The notes under the pieces are model-generated. The model saw nothing but the letters and a program-made list of their open reading frames with translations. It did not search any database and was not told where the DNA came from. A stretch of DNA of 64,000 nt. Source: Verrucomicrobiota bacterium (GTDB lineage: Bacteria > Verrucomicrobiota > Verrucomicrobiia > Verrucomicrobiales > DEV007). Where the stretch lies: assembly GCA_024277195.1 (NCBI GenBank), contig JAJRVS010000015.1, positions 1-64,000 of the forward strand. The letters are read 5' to 3'. The translations under genes and the position numbers were made by a program. Positions 42,789-52,292 of this stretch are shown here, piece after piece. Within the stretch, counting starts at the first letter, position 1. Every line of letters begins with the position of its first letter.

Positions 42789-43994
42789 ATGAGAGAAAAG
42801 AGAGTAAAAACGATAAAAACCAGACGAGTCGGACAGACGGTGTGGGCTTCTCTGTGTTGGCTTTTGTTGCTGGGGAACGTGGTTTTTGCGGGTACGGAGG
42901 CTTCAAAAAACGTTGAGACTATGACTGGGGAGGGCGCTGTTTCGGATCAGTCCTGGTCTTATCTGAACTTGTGGGATCATACCGTCTGGTATGACAATGA
43001 GGAGAACCCTTTTTTACAGAAGGTTACTTTTATAGGTCGTTTTCACGGTCAAGGTTATTACGTTGACTCGGATCGTGGCAGTGCCACCGGCTGGGAGGAA
43101 AGACGAATTCGACCTGGATTCAAGATTGCTTTTCTGAGTCAATTCACTTTGGTGTTGGAGGCGAATATTAAAGGAGTAGATAATCTTCACGGAGAGTATC
43201 TCAAGGGGTGGGACAACTTCTATATCGACTGGAAGCCAAATAAGGATTTAAAGTTCCGAGTAGGGCGTCAGAAGTCCAATACTTCCCGGGAACGATTCAC
43301 CTCTTCGAGATTCGTATTGCCCTTTAACCGTTCACGTTTGGTGCTGCAGTCGACGGTAGACAAGATTATGGGCGCGTCGGTGTTTTATAATATTACAGAC
43401 AAAGTGACTATTCAGACCGGTATTTTTTCAGATTTGCTCGACGGAAAATTTAAGGAGTTTGAAAATAGTGGTAGTGTCGCGGCCCTGTTGAAGTTGGGTT
43501 ATAAAGTAAATGAGAATACCCAGACCTACCTTGACTACTGGTGGTCGGATCCTAAAATTGGATCTAGGGAGATGCGCCCTTATGAGCATGTGGTGTCGCT
43601 GAATTCAAAAAGCAAATGGGACGGTTATGGCTTGATCACAGATATGCTCTATACCGTGGGAGCAGCTGAAAGAGATGGGCAAAGTGCTTTCGGGATTGTG
43701 TTTATGCCGTGGGTTGAGCTCACTCCAAAACTCAGGGGAGTATTTCGTTATCAATTAGCCGCATCGAATTCGGACACGGGAATAGCTCTGCAAAAGCGCT
43801 ATGAAACCGAGGCGATAACGGACGGCGGAGGAAAAGAGGGGAGAATCTACAATGCGTTTTACACGGGACTGGATTACCGGCTTAATGGTGAACGCCTGAA
43901 AGTGATGATCGGATCGGAGTATTCCAACATGAGTGGAGGTGCGGATGGTTTTTCCGGGTGGACTCATTTTGCCGGAGTTAGAACTTGGTGGTAG
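42789..43994 (+). CDS. Outer-membrane porin, paralogue of the upstream porin
   Basis: 401-residue barrel protein; the start at 42789 (MREKRVKTIKTRR) is chosen because GGTGA lies five bases upstream and it begins a signal peptide ending at VVFAGTEA. It matches the first porin across the whole length (WSYLNLWDHT, GRQKSNTSRERFTSSRF, TYLDYWW, ITDGGG, DGFSG, C-terminal RTWW). Porin_O_P-like membership is inferred from length, strand pattern and the GRQK region. It is the first of three same-strand genes with DUF2490 and alpha-carbonic anhydrase, so it probably brings substrate to the periplasm where the anhydrase acts. Confidence 0.82.
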   Translation: MREKRVKTIKTRRVGQTVWASLCWLLLLGNVVFAGTEASKNVETMTGEGAVSDQSWSYLNLWDHTVWYDNEENPFLQKVTFIGRFHGQGYYVDSDRGSATGWEERRIRPGFKIAFLSQFTLVLEANIKGVDNLHGEYLKGWDNFYIDWKPNKDLKFRVGRQKSNTSRERFTSSRFVLPFNRSRLVLQSTVDKIMGASVFYNITDKVTIQTGIFSDLLDGKFKEFENSGSVAALLKLGYKVNENTQTYLDYWWSDPKIGSREMRPYEHVVSLNSKSKWDGYGLITDMLYTVGAAERDGQSAFGIVFMPWVELTPKLRGVFRYQLAASNSDTGIALQKRYETEAITDGGGKEGRIYNAFYTGLDYRLNGERLKVMIGSEYSNMSGGADGFSGWTHFAGVRTWW

Positions 43995-44045
43995 GAAATT
44001 AATTTTTTTGCTAGACTAGCGATTAGAGGTGGCTGAAAGATAGCC

Positions 44046-44744
44046 ATGGCAAAACATTTCATTATTCTTGTGGTCTTGCTTGTTTGCTCGACCGCACAAA
44101 AAGGGCTGGGGCAAGTCGATGGTGGTCAACTTGGCTCGTGGTATATGTATTTCTGGGATGCTCCGATCAAAGATTCCCAATGGGGATTTCAAGGGGACTT
44201 TCAGCATCGCAGTTGGGGCGTTCCCCAGGATCTCGAACAGCGTTTGTTGCGTGGGGGGATCACCTATCGACCGGTCGACACAAAACTGAAGTTCACTTTA
44301 GGATCGGCTTATGTGTTAAGTGGTGATTTCGGTGAAAGTGATTCGAACAGTGAGGAGTGGCGGATTTATCAAGAGTTGCTTTTTCCACAAAAGCTAGGCA
44401 GCCGCTTTCATTTTAATCATCGTTTTCGTTTTGAGCAACGATTTGTGGAGAATCAGGATTTCAGAACACGTCTCAGGTATAATATATTCCTGAACATTCC
44501 GTTGAACATGAAGGAGATTGATGAGGGAGCTGTTTATCTGGCTTTTTACAATGAGTTGTTTCTCAATATGCAGAAAAACATTGGCAATGGGAAAAGTGTG
44601 GATCTTTTTGACCGCAACCGCGTATATGGAGGTTTAGGTTATGCCGTTAAGAAAAACTTTAGAGTGCAGTTTGCCTACATGCAGCAAACCACCAGTGATT
44701 GGAACAAGGGGCAGTTGCAGTTTAGTATTCATCATAAATTTTAA
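44046..44744 (+). CDS. DUF2490 outer-membrane-type protein
   Basis: 232 residues with a signal peptide (about 1-22) and a beta-strand-rich body ending in HHKF, as in small outer-membrane barrels. Motifs LGSWYMYFWDAPIKDSQWGF, RFHFNHRFRFEQRF and LRYNIFLNIPLN identify DUF2490. Function unknown for the family. A paralogue with the same motifs lies at 52338-53084 on the other side of the Dab genes, so one DUF2490 gene accompanies each half of the island. Confidence 0.88.
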   Translation: MAKHFIILVVLLVCSTAQKGLGQVDGGQLGSWYMYFWDAPIKDSQWGFQGDFQHRSWGVPQDLEQRLLRGGITYRPVDTKLKFTLGSAYVLSGDFGESDSNSEEWRIYQELLFPQKLGSRFHFNHRFRFEQRFVENQDFRTRLRYNIFLNIPLNMKEIDEGAVYLAFYNELFLNMQKNIGNGKSVDLFDRNRVYGGLGYAVKKNFRVQFAYMQQTTSDWNKGQLQFSIHHKF

Positions 44745-44759
44745 ACCACTCTGATTTTA

Positions 44760-45554
44760 ATGCGTTTTTTAATAGCTGTCGTTTTGTTTGTTGTATCTTG
44801 TGGCCCGGCCGAAAAGGTTAAATCTGAGCATTATTATTTTAAAAAAACAGCTCACCACCCTGATGCTCACTGGAGTTACGAAGGAGCTACTGGGCCTGAA
44901 TACTGGGGCAAGTTGAGTGCCAGTTATAGTTTGGCGGATACTGGGAAAAAGCAATCTCCTGTGAATATTGATACCAGTAAGCTGGTGGCGGACAAACTGC
45001 CGGAGCTCATTTTTAGCTACCGCAGCAAAGAGCGGCCGGATTTCATTAATAATGGCCATACTTTGCAACATCAGCAGGAGGAGGATGGCAGTGAGATTGA
45101 AGTAGCAGGCAAGCATTACAAGTTGGAGCAGTTTCATCTGCATTCACCCAGTGAACACACTGTAGACGGAAAATATTTCCCGGTTGAGCTGCACATGGTG
45201 CATAAAGCGGAAGATGGAGAAGTTGCCGTTCTTGCTATTTTCTATAAAGCCGGCGAGTCGTCACAAGCTTTGAAGTATGTGGCGCACGCAAAATTACCGG
45301 AGAAAGAGGGGGATAAAACGGTGATGAAACAAGGGATTCGTTTGAGAGATTTGGTGCCTGCCCAGCCGGATTATTATACTTATTCAGGATCATTTACCAC
45401 TCCACCCTGTAGCGAGGGGGTGAAGTGGTTTATTCTGAAACAAGCGCTTGAAGCCGAGGAGAAACTGCTAGATACGATAGCAGAAATACTCAAGCACAAT
45501 AATCGTCCCGCCCAGGACTTGGAGGGGCGGGAGGTACATGGTTTTGGGGGTTAG
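44760..45554 (+). CDS. Alpha-class carbonic anhydrase, lipoprotein
   Basis: 264-residue zinc enzyme, probably anchored in the periplasm: the N-terminus is a lipoprotein signal with lipobox FVVSC (Cys14). Zinc ligands are His126, His128 (EQFHLHSPSEH) and His145 (ELHMVH). The proton-shuttle His100 in NNGHTLQ and the TTPPCSEGV segment are present. It would convert CO2 and bicarbonate in the periplasm, complementing the cytoplasmic beta enzyme. It ends 15 bases from the convergent dabB gene. Confidence 0.95.
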   Translation: MRFLIAVVLFVVSCGPAEKVKSEHYYFKKTAHHPDAHWSYEGATGPEYWGKLSASYSLADTGKKQSPVNIDTSKLVADKLPELIFSYRSKERPDFINNGHTLQHQQEEDGSEIEVAGKHYKLEQFHLHSPSEHTVDGKYFPVELHMVHKAEDGEVAVLAIFYKAGESSQALKYVAHAKLPEKEGDKTVMKQGIRLRDLVPAQPDYYTYSGSFTTPPCSEGVKWFILKQALEAEEKLLDTIAEILKHNNRPAQDLEGREVHGFGG

Positions 45555-45569
45555 TGGAGGAGGGGCGGC

Positions 45570-47444
45570 TTACGAGGAGCGGAAAGCAAAGTCGTGGTAG
45601 TCGCTTTTGTGCTGTCCTAAAAACAGGCGTGAATAGATCCGGTAAACGACCAAACCATCCAAGACCAGGCAGAGGACTAACATGATAACCAGGGGGAATT
45701 GGTTTTCGTAAATGTGTCCTAACATCAGGTCTTCACCAATGAAGGTGGGGGTGATGGGGAATCCTGATATGCCTAGGCAGGCTAATACAAAAACAAACGC
45801 GAGTCTGGGGAATTCATAGCAGTGGCCATGGAATTGATCGAGGCTTATGTTTTTCCCTTTTGATTTGAGTCTGTAAATAACAAGCAGGCCAACGATACCT
45901 GAAACAAAAATTCCGCTTAGGAAAATATGGACCTGGGAGAAGTCAAACTCTTCGTTGAAGCCAAATGACAGCGAGAGGAATAATTGGCTTAAGATGATAA
46001 GCAACCATGCATTCAAAACTGACTTACGTTTCACGAAGGCTTTGAGGATTAATGAGAAGCTCAATACCGCAAAAATTTCAGGGATGTATTTTATTATTTG
46101 AACGGGAACCATTTCTTTATTGTAAACTCCGGCAAGTCCTAAAAAAAAGATGGGGAAATAAATTGCAAAAACAATTTTAGGGGAAATAAAATTGATCAAG
46201 TTGCCCAGTTTTTTCAGCGGATTCCACAAGAAATTATACATGAAAGTATCGAGGTTGAACTCTTTGATACTGAGAATATACACTGACAATTTCAAGCGAT
46301 CCCAGAACGAATCTTTGCGCTGGGCAGCAGGTGGGGAAAAATTGAAAAACTGGTTATGGATCTTGTAACTCAAGATGGATGGGGAAATAAGCAGTTGGTG
46401 GGTGCGCAGCATGGCATTGCCCACTAGATGGATCATGGCCAGCCAGTACAAACCGAATGATACTTCGATGAACATGAGGCCGATTTGAACCAACGAAGCA
46501 TAGGCTATCTGTGTTTTAATAGTAGATTGAACCTTGGCGGTGAACCCTGACAAGATCACGGTTATCAGACCAATGCCTCCGATGATAAAGTGAAACCAGT
46601 AGTTGCCTACCCATAAGGGCGATATCCGGATCAAAAGAAAAACCCCGATATGCGCCGAGAGTGATCCATAAAAAATAGAACTGGAAGTTGTGGGGCCCTC
46701 CATGGCGCGAGGCAACCATGATGAAAAAGGGAACTGGGCGGATTTGACCATGGCGGCCAGCAAGAACAGCCCAGGGATCAAATATTGATAGAACGGTTCA
46801 TTGTTAATATGATGATGGGAGCTTTCCAGTCCGTGAAGATCCCTGAAATTGATACTGTAGCCAAAATAATGATGGCTCAACCAGATCCCTAAAAGGATCG
46901 CCACATCAGCAACTCGATAGAGGGAGACCACCTTCAGGGCATTTTTTACCGGCAGATAGCGGTCGCGGTAAAAGCCGATCAGGAAAAAAGAAGTGACACC
47001 GAGGATTTCCCATCCTAGGAAAATGGTCTCCAGATTACCTGCCATCAATACCAGTAACAGACCGAAGTAGAAAAATTTGATGTTATTAAAAAACCGCTTA
47101 AAACCTTTTTCCCGATGCATGTAATTCTTGCTGAACATGACAATGATGCCGGTTAAGAAAGTTGCGGTTAATAAATAGACCAGACTGTAGCCATCGATCA
47201 AAAAGCTGATCGAAAAGTCAGCCTTTCCGGTGTGGTATAAAACCGGGCCTTCTACAAAAATGGGCTGGAATCCATTCCAAACCCAGATGATGGCCACGAC
47301 AACCAGAATCAGGTAATCAATCGCTACACCTGTTATAGATGTGGTGAAGATGGCTTTTTCGTTGTCATTGGGAAAAAGATAACTGATGATCAATGATAAA
47401 AAAGGAATGAGCAGCAAGGCATATAATAAATAACTTATGTTCAT
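45570..47444 (-). CDS. dabB: DabB-type membrane subunit of a DAB inorganic-carbon transporter
   Basis: 624-residue integral membrane protein related to NuoL/MrpA antiporter subunits. It has the FLGWEILGVTSFFLIGFYRDR block (the membrane Glu) and KSAQFPFSSWLPRAMEGPT, the lysine-bearing helix typical of proton-conducting subunits, with about 14 predicted helices. Standing alone with DabA and without other complex I or Mrp subunits, it fits DabB, the proton-channel partner of the two-subunit DAB (DABs accumulate bicarbonate) pump, rather than NADH dehydrogenase. The gap to dabA is 6 bases, supporting one transcript and a complex. Confidence 0.88.
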   Translation of the reverse strand: MNISYLLYALLLIPFLSLIISYLFPNDNEKAIFTTSITGVAIDYLILVVVAIIWVWNGFQPIFVEGPVLYHTGKADFSISFLIDGYSLVYLLTATFLTGIIVMFSKNYMHREKGFKRFFNNIKFFYFGLLLVLMAGNLETIFLGWEILGVTSFFLIGFYRDRYLPVKNALKVVSLYRVADVAILLGIWLSHHYFGYSINFRDLHGLESSHHHINNEPFYQYLIPGLFLLAAMVKSAQFPFSSWLPRAMEGPTTSSSIFYGSLSAHIGVFLLIRISPLWVGNYWFHFIIGGIGLITVILSGFTAKVQSTIKTQIAYASLVQIGLMFIEVSFGLYWLAMIHLVGNAMLRTHQLLISPSILSYKIHNQFFNFSPPAAQRKDSFWDRLKLSVYILSIKEFNLDTFMYNFLWNPLKKLGNLINFISPKIVFAIYFPIFFLGLAGVYNKEMVPVQIIKYIPEIFAVLSFSLILKAFVKRKSVLNAWLLIILSQLFLSLSFGFNEEFDFSQVHIFLSGIFVSGIVGLLVIYRLKSKGKNISLDQFHGHCYEFPRLAFVFVLACLGISGFPITPTFIGEDLMLGHIYENQFPLVIMLVLCLVLDGLVVYRIYSRLFLGQHKSDYHDFAFRSS

Positions 47445-47450
47445 GGTATG

Positions 47451-50000
47451 TTATTTTGAATAAACGTAGGTTGGGATGTTTTCCTCGGTGGCATCGAGGA
47501 TGTGGTTGGTTTTCATCTCCGGCCTTTCTTTGATCACCCTGTTGATGTCATCGGTGAGTAAGACTTCTTTCAGAGGAGTGTATTTTTCGAAGTTGCCATT
47601 GCGGAATAAATACAGATTGCTGTCTTCAGGAGAAATGGAGATCAGATGAATCCAGCCTTTATCAAACCAGTCATAAATGGCGGCTGAAGACTTGATGATC
47701 TTGAGAATGACCTCTGGACGATGCTCTATCATCATCAATAACCGAACCGGGTCATGATTCTCGATCATTTGCAATGGCAGGCCTGTTCGGATATCACCAT
47801 CACTGCTATTGGTCACGCCGATGAGTCCGGTTACATTGTGAGGCAACTTTGTTCCTGCGCCCATTTTTTCAATGTCCATTCTTGAAAAATAATACTCCAG
47901 GTTGATACCGCCACAAACCCCAGGCAGTGGCCCAAGAACCTGGGCCAATACTTGCCCTTCGGGATCAGTGCTGCAATCATACGATTGTAAAAATGCGCGA
48001 CGATCTAGAAACAGGCCTTTGATTTTATCTATCGAACCTATGTGGCACAGGGCATTGGTGCCGTGCCCTAATTCCGGGCGCGGTTCAAAATAGGAGACGG
48101 ACCGCTGTTTGACCTGTTTGCGAATATTCTTCAGATCTTTGTTGATGTTGATGGAAGAAAAGCGCCGACCTCGTTCCTTTGCATTGTGATCAAGTGCCGT
48201 TTCAAAGACCGTCTTGTTGAGAGTATGTGCTTTTTCATGGCTGACTGAGAGCAGGTCTTCGTCATAAAAGGCTACTTCATCACTGGCGGTGTCATGCATG
48301 GCGGCAATGAAGCGGGTGGTTTGTGGAATGACCAGACCTCTCTCAACCAAAATTTTTCGGACTTCTTCATGATTGGCCATGAATGCATAAACACGGGCGT
48401 TGACTGCGCCGGGCCTTCCACTGCAAGCCCCGCAATCATGGGCTCCATGGTGGGGATTGTTCGCACTGCTGCTACCGTGGGCGACAATGTAAACAATGGG
48501 CGCGAAATCCTGGATCAATCCGATTCCCTTTAAAATAGGTTCGACTACGTCGGCCATTTCGTGGACTTGATAACCGACTTGAACCCCATTCTCGATTTCG
48601 TCCGGGCTCTGGTTTTCGATTAACAACTTGCCATTCACGTCCATGTGCGCAAAAGCATCGGATATGTCCGCTTGCATCTTCGGGTTGGCCAAATCCAAGG
48701 TCATTTTGAATCCTGCCAACAAACCAATGGAGAAAACAGAGGCTACTCCGTGGAAAAAAGAATGGGTTTTGTTGTTGTGAAAAATCTCATGTTTCCTGAC
48801 ATGGTTGGATTCCACCTCTTTGATCAGATGAGTGGGTTCGAGGGCTACCGGACAATTTTTGTCATAGAATTTTCCGCCGAAGGGCTGGAAGTAAATAGCC
48901 GCACCGAAAAATCCAGGCGCTCCATAGGTGATGCATTGTGGGTCAGCACTCTCCAGATGTCTGCGGTAGGAGCACTCCCGGTCATCCACACAAAACACCG
49001 CTTGAAAACTCGCCGTGCTTTGATTTGAAGTGCTGCCGTTTTTTGCTGAATAGACCACTCCCGACAGAACATCATCGTAATAATCCCATTCAAATGCTTC
49101 CTGCCAGAGTTGCAGTATTTGTTCCAGTTCGTCATGCTTTACCGGGGATAGGTAATCCATGGGAACTTCGGTGAAATCGAGCGCCAGGGGATTCCATTTG
49201 TTTCCCAAGGTTTTATCAAGAGCGTCGATTTCCAACAACAGTTCGAGCAGAATCAGATCCTGAAATTTGACATTCTTTTTGTAAAAGATGCTGTCGGGAT
49301 TTTCTTCAATGACAGCCACAATGCCACTCCAGCCTTTGTGTGAGAATTGTTGGTCAAAGAGGTAGTTTTTGTAGTAATCAGGATTGCCTACTACGATAGC
49401 TAGCAGTTTTTCTATGGATAGATCGTTTTCGAAGAGCAGTTGCTTGGCTCTTTTTGATTTAAAAAAACTGGTAAAGCTGTTTTTTTCCAGGATGCGAATG
49501 GCCTCGATGAGGCCTTCGGTTTCAAAGGGGAAGTGCCACAGCGCGATTCCCTGATCCAGAAAGCTACCCAGGATTCGGAACAGCAGTGGTTGAACCAGGT
49601 TGTCGAGGCCGATTTTGTATTGTTTTTTCCATTCTTTCCTCAGTTTGCCAACTCGTGGGTTATAGTGGTGCTTGAGATCCGCGTTCAGCATCTTATCCAG
49701 ATACTCTTCGATCTTGTTGGGGCCTTTGCTGCGCTCGATAACCTGCTCAATAATTTCTTTCCGGATCCTGCCTTGGTGGTGCAGTTTGCGATAATTATTG
49801 ATATTGAAGGTGACGTGGAAGCCAAATATCTTCGAGGCACTGAATATGCCGTCGAAGAATTCCTTGTCCTGAAACGAATGCAATGAGTTGTGGTGCACAA
49901 AATCCTTCAAAGTAGATTGTGCCGGCAGATAGTGCTTCAACTGGTGAAGCACTTCGCTTTCATTGAACAGGCTTTTTTTCATTTCTGTAGGATTTAGCAT
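47451..50000 (-). CDS. dabA: DabA (DUF2309) catalytic subunit of a DAB inorganic-carbon transporter
   Basis: 849-residue protein of the DUF2309 family, a distant beta-carbonic-anhydrase relative. The four zinc-site residues known from the characterised DabA of Halothiobacillus are all found with the same spacing: Cys337 and Asp339 (FCVDDRECSYRRHLE), His508 (IVAHGS) and Cys523 (HDCGACSGRPGAVNARV); the pairs are two and fifteen residues apart as expected. DabA hydrates CO2 vectorially in the cytoplasm, driven by the ion gradient through DabB. Its start overlaps the SulP stop by seven bases, showing co-translation with a SulP transporter. Family length fits. Confidence 0.95.
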   Translation of the reverse strand: MLNPTEMKKSLFNESEVLHQLKHYLPAQSTLKDFVHHNSLHSFQDKEFFDGIFSASKIFGFHVTFNINNYRKLHHQGRIRKEIIEQVIERSKGPNKIEEYLDKMLNADLKHHYNPRVGKLRKEWKKQYKIGLDNLVQPLLFRILGSFLDQGIALWHFPFETEGLIEAIRILEKNSFTSFFKSKRAKQLLFENDLSIEKLLAIVVGNPDYYKNYLFDQQFSHKGWSGIVAVIEENPDSIFYKKNVKFQDLILLELLLEIDALDKTLGNKWNPLALDFTEVPMDYLSPVKHDELEQILQLWQEAFEWDYYDDVLSGVVYSAKNGSTSNQSTASFQAVFCVDDRECSYRRHLESADPQCITYGAPGFFGAAIYFQPFGGKFYDKNCPVALEPTHLIKEVESNHVRKHEIFHNNKTHSFFHGVASVFSIGLLAGFKMTLDLANPKMQADISDAFAHMDVNGKLLIENQSPDEIENGVQVGYQVHEMADVVEPILKGIGLIQDFAPIVYIVAHGSSSANNPHHGAHDCGACSGRPGAVNARVYAFMANHEEVRKILVERGLVIPQTTRFIAAMHDTASDEVAFYDEDLLSVSHEKAHTLNKTVFETALDHNAKERGRRFSSININKDLKNIRKQVKQRSVSYFEPRPELGHGTNALCHIGSIDKIKGLFLDRRAFLQSYDCSTDPEGQVLAQVLGPLPGVCGGINLEYYFSRMDIEKMGAGTKLPHNVTGLIGVTNSSDGDIRTGLPLQMIENHDPVRLLMMIEHRPEVILKIIKSSAAIYDWFDKGWIHLISISPEDSNLYLFRNGNFEKYTPLKEVLLTDDINRVIKERPEMKTNHILDATEENIPTYVYSK

Positions 50001-51589
50001 GTTCTTTTATGGGCTGCCAGGTCATGCCCCGATAGTGGGGTTAGTTTATCAAGGCCTAGAATATTCACCGTTCCTCCATCTTCTTCATAATCGTGTTTGA
50101 AGTGGTGAAGGTTGTCCAAGAAGGAGTGATCGACCAATTTCACACTGTCTGAGAGCTCAATGTCGATATGTTTTTTACCAGGAATACTGTCGATGTGTTT
50201 TTTAACGCCTAAATAGTTGGAGAAGAGGGCCGCGTTGTTGATGGTGATGGTGTAGTTTTCAGAATCACTATTTTCCACATTCACCGAGGCTTTGAATAGA
50301 TGCCGGGCACGAACACCCCGCACGGTATGGATCACCAGTTTCAACAGGATGCCGGCGGCAATCCCTAACAACAGATCTTCTGCGAGAGTGACGATGATCG
50401 TAGTTGAAAATATGGCCAGTTGGTCTTTGCCGATTTTCGACATGTGTAGGAACTCCTTTGGGTGGGCCAGATTGATGCCGACGGAAATAAGCATGGCGGC
50501 CAAAGCTGCATTGGGGATCATTTCCAGGACGGGGTAGGCCACTAATACGAAGACCAAAAGAAATACACCGTGGAAAAAGTTGGCCCAGCGGGTTTTTGCC
50601 CCGTTTTTGATGTTGGCCGAACTTCTGGCTACTTCAGAGATCATGGGGTAACCGCCGAGGAAGGCTGAAAGCGTGTTGCCAATCCCGATCGCAATCAAAT
50701 CCCGATTTGGGGAGGACTTTCTTTTGTAAGGGTCGAGCAGATCGATCGCTTTGACCGTCAATAGGCTTTCCAAGGTGCCCACCAAAGACAACATGATTAC
50801 ATATTTTATGAATACGCCGGTGTGGCTGACACCTTCGAAACTCGCATTGATGGCAAGACTGTCTATCAGGCTGCCCACCTTGACTAGGGTGTAAACCGGT
50901 TCAGTGGTGGTGAAATTCATGAAGAGGCCTGCAGGAATCGCAAACAGGAGAACGATGAGAGGGGCGGGGAATTTGGAGAGGATCCGGTGTTTGATGCGTG
51001 GCCATCCCAGCATGATGGCGAGACTGATCAGGCCGACAAGAGTGGCACGCGGGTCAAGGTTCGAGATAAATTTCGGGATGTCGTAGAACAATTCAAAGGG
51101 CCCTTCACCTTTACTCAAGCTGGGGTTGTCATTTAATAAAACGGGGATTTGCTTGGCGATAATGATCAGTCCGATCGCAGCCAACATGCCGTGAATGGCG
51201 GACAGGGGAAAGAAATCCACGTATTTGCCGAGCTTGGTGACCCCAAATATTATTTGCAGGATTCCAGCCGCCACCATGGCGCCTGCGGCCATTTTCCATC
51301 CTTCAACCCCGCCGCCAAATTCCGCCACCGCTCCAGCGACGATCACGATGAGTCCTGCTGCCGGGCCTTTGATGGATAATTTGCATCCAGTGAAAAAGGT
51401 AATTAGGACACCGCCGATAATCGCTGAGATAACTCCCATCAGAGGGGGGATGCCAGAGGCTTGGGCGATGCCTAGACTTAGTGGCAGCGCGAGTAAAAAG
51501 ATGCTGAATCCTGAGCTCAAGTCAGAGCTGAAATTTTCCTTGAGTCCTTCCAACCAGTCTTTGGGGGGTGTTGTTTTTGTAGCGTTCAT
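49994..51589 (-). CDS. SulP-family anion transporter in operon with dabAB
   Basis: 531-residue inner-membrane protein, a paralogue of the SulP at 39997-41592. Core helices include GFSIFLLALPLSLGIAQASG and SIKGPAAGLIVIV; the C-terminal STAS-like domain (about 435-520) has IELSDSVKLVDHSFLDNL. Its stop overlaps the dabA start (ATGCTAA), so it is part of the Dab operon. Substrate is inferred to be bicarbonate from this coupling; sulfate cannot be excluded. The 216 bases upstream contain three small hairpins and an element shared with another leader in the island. Confidence 0.92.
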   Translation of the reverse strand: MNATKTTPPKDWLEGLKENFSSDLSSGFSIFLLALPLSLGIAQASGIPPLMGVISAIIGGVLITFFTGCKLSIKGPAAGLIVIVAGAVAEFGGGVEGWKMAAGAMVAAGILQIIFGVTKLGKYVDFFPLSAIHGMLAAIGLIIIAKQIPVLLNDNPSLSKGEGPFELFYDIPKFISNLDPRATLVGLISLAIMLGWPRIKHRILSKFPAPLIVLLFAIPAGLFMNFTTTEPVYTLVKVGSLIDSLAINASFEGVSHTGVFIKYVIMLSLVGTLESLLTVKAIDLLDPYKRKSSPNRDLIAIGIGNTLSAFLGGYPMISEVARSSANIKNGAKTRWANFFHGVFLLVFVLVAYPVLEMIPNAALAAMLISVGINLAHPKEFLHMSKIGKDQLAIFSTTIIVTLAEDLLLGIAAGILLKLVIHTVRGVRARHLFKASVNVENSDSENYTITINNAALFSNYLGVKKHIDSIPGKKHIDIELSDSVKLVDHSFLDNLHHFKHDYEEDGGTVNILGLDKLTPLSGHDLAAHKRTC

Positions 51590-51639
51590 TGTATTTTGTA
51601 AAAAGAGTTCTTCTGTTATTTGTGAATTTGGTGAGTAGC

Positions 51640-51712
51640 GGCATCACCACTTGCTGGTGAAATGCCGCGGATAAGCTTGCAGGAAACAAGCGCAGGGCGT
51701 GAAGTGCCCTGG
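51640..51712 (-). promoter_or_regulatory. Cluster of three hairpins in the leader of the SulP-dabAB operon
   Basis: Consecutive inverted repeats: 51640-51668 (CGGCAT/ATGCCG plus inner CACCA/TGGTG), 51676-51692 (GCTTG/CAAGC) and 51694-51712 (CAGGGC/GCCCTG). They lie 51 to 123 bases before the SulP start on the mRNA, with no T-run, so they could be a structured leader rather than a terminator. Confidence 0.45.
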
Positions 51713-51757
51713 AGAGGGGAATCGATTATGGTTTGAGTGCCGGTGAGCCTATGGTCA

Positions 51758-51779
51758 GGCTTGTGGCAATCAGACGAGC
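51758..51779. promoter_or_regulatory. Leader element shared with the DUF2490 leader (copy 1)
   Basis: GGCTTGT, then GCAA and AGACGAGC, with nearly the same spacing, also occur at 53164-53183. Each lies in the non-coding stretch between a small membrane-protein gene and the next gene of the operon. Confidence 0.4.
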
Positions 51780-51805
51780 ATCTACCCTTTCCTCAGTGTG
51801 AGGGT

Positions 51806-52159
51806 TTAACAGAAGTGGAGCTTCAAATTACAATATAAGATGTAATAGGGGAAATTCGCCAGGGCTTGAGCTTGGGCATGAGGGCGGCGCAAGTGTTGAG
51901 TGCGGCCGGAATAAACCGGAACCCTCAAGCCGGAATCTGCCAGTGACTGTGGAAACTTATCGCCGCCGTCACCGCCACCGGATTTTAAGCGTTGGCCACC
52001 GGATGAATCAGAGTGGTCTATTTCAAGCTCTTTGGACTCGATCGATTCTTCCTCTATTTCGGCTTGAGGCAGATATTGCGGCGCTTCATTTACGATCAAG
52101 AAGGACCCCGCAATGATGAAAACCAGAAAAATCCAGCTATGTGCTTTTAGTAATTTCAT
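51806..52159 (-). CDS. Small single-helix protein with conserved YYILYCN C-terminus (paralogue 2)
   Basis: 117 residues, unrecognised. One N-terminal membrane helix (SWIFLVFIIAGSFLIV), an acidic segment with SKELEIDHSDSS, then a basic low-complexity part and the ending PYYILYCNLKLHFC. A paralogue at 53286-53633 shares HxWIFL(V/I), PQAEI, SKELEI(D/G), SDSS, LKSG and PYYILYCNxKLxxC. The protein is encoded upstream of the SulP-dabAB operon. The two terminal cysteines, absent elsewhere in this copy, could bind metal or form a disulfide; the topology (N-terminal anchor) would place them in the periplasm if the helix is uncleaved. Confidence 0.65.
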   Translation of the reverse strand: MKLLKAHSWIFLVFIIAGSFLIVNEAPQYLPQAEIEEESIESKELEIDHSDSSGGQRLKSGGGDGGDKFPQSLADSGLRVPVYSGRTQHLRRPHAQAQALANFPYYILYCNLKLHFC

Positions 52160-52186
52160 TCAGCAGGGCTCCCTGAGGGCATTTCC

Positions 52187-52225
52187 AATTCGTAATGATT
52201 AGCAAGCGATTTGCAAATACGAATT
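52187..52225 (-). promoter_or_regulatory. Dyad upstream of small membrane-protein gene 2
   Basis: AATTCGTA (52187-52194) and TACGAATT (52218-52225) form an eight-base inverted repeat around an inner GCAA/TTGC pair, 28 to 66 bases before the ATG at 52159. It could be an operator or part of the promoter. Confidence 0.35.
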
Positions 52226-52292
52226 CTAGAGAAACCATACAAGGGACATGAGTTATTAGCAGTGGATCGCATGGCTTTCAAATTTTTTCTTT

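Noticed and set aside
45570-47444. Interpretation of the NuoL-like gene as complex I or Mrp antiporter subunit
   Set aside because: No other nuo or mrp genes are adjacent, and the gene follows a DUF2309 dabA gene by six bases, which fits DabB.
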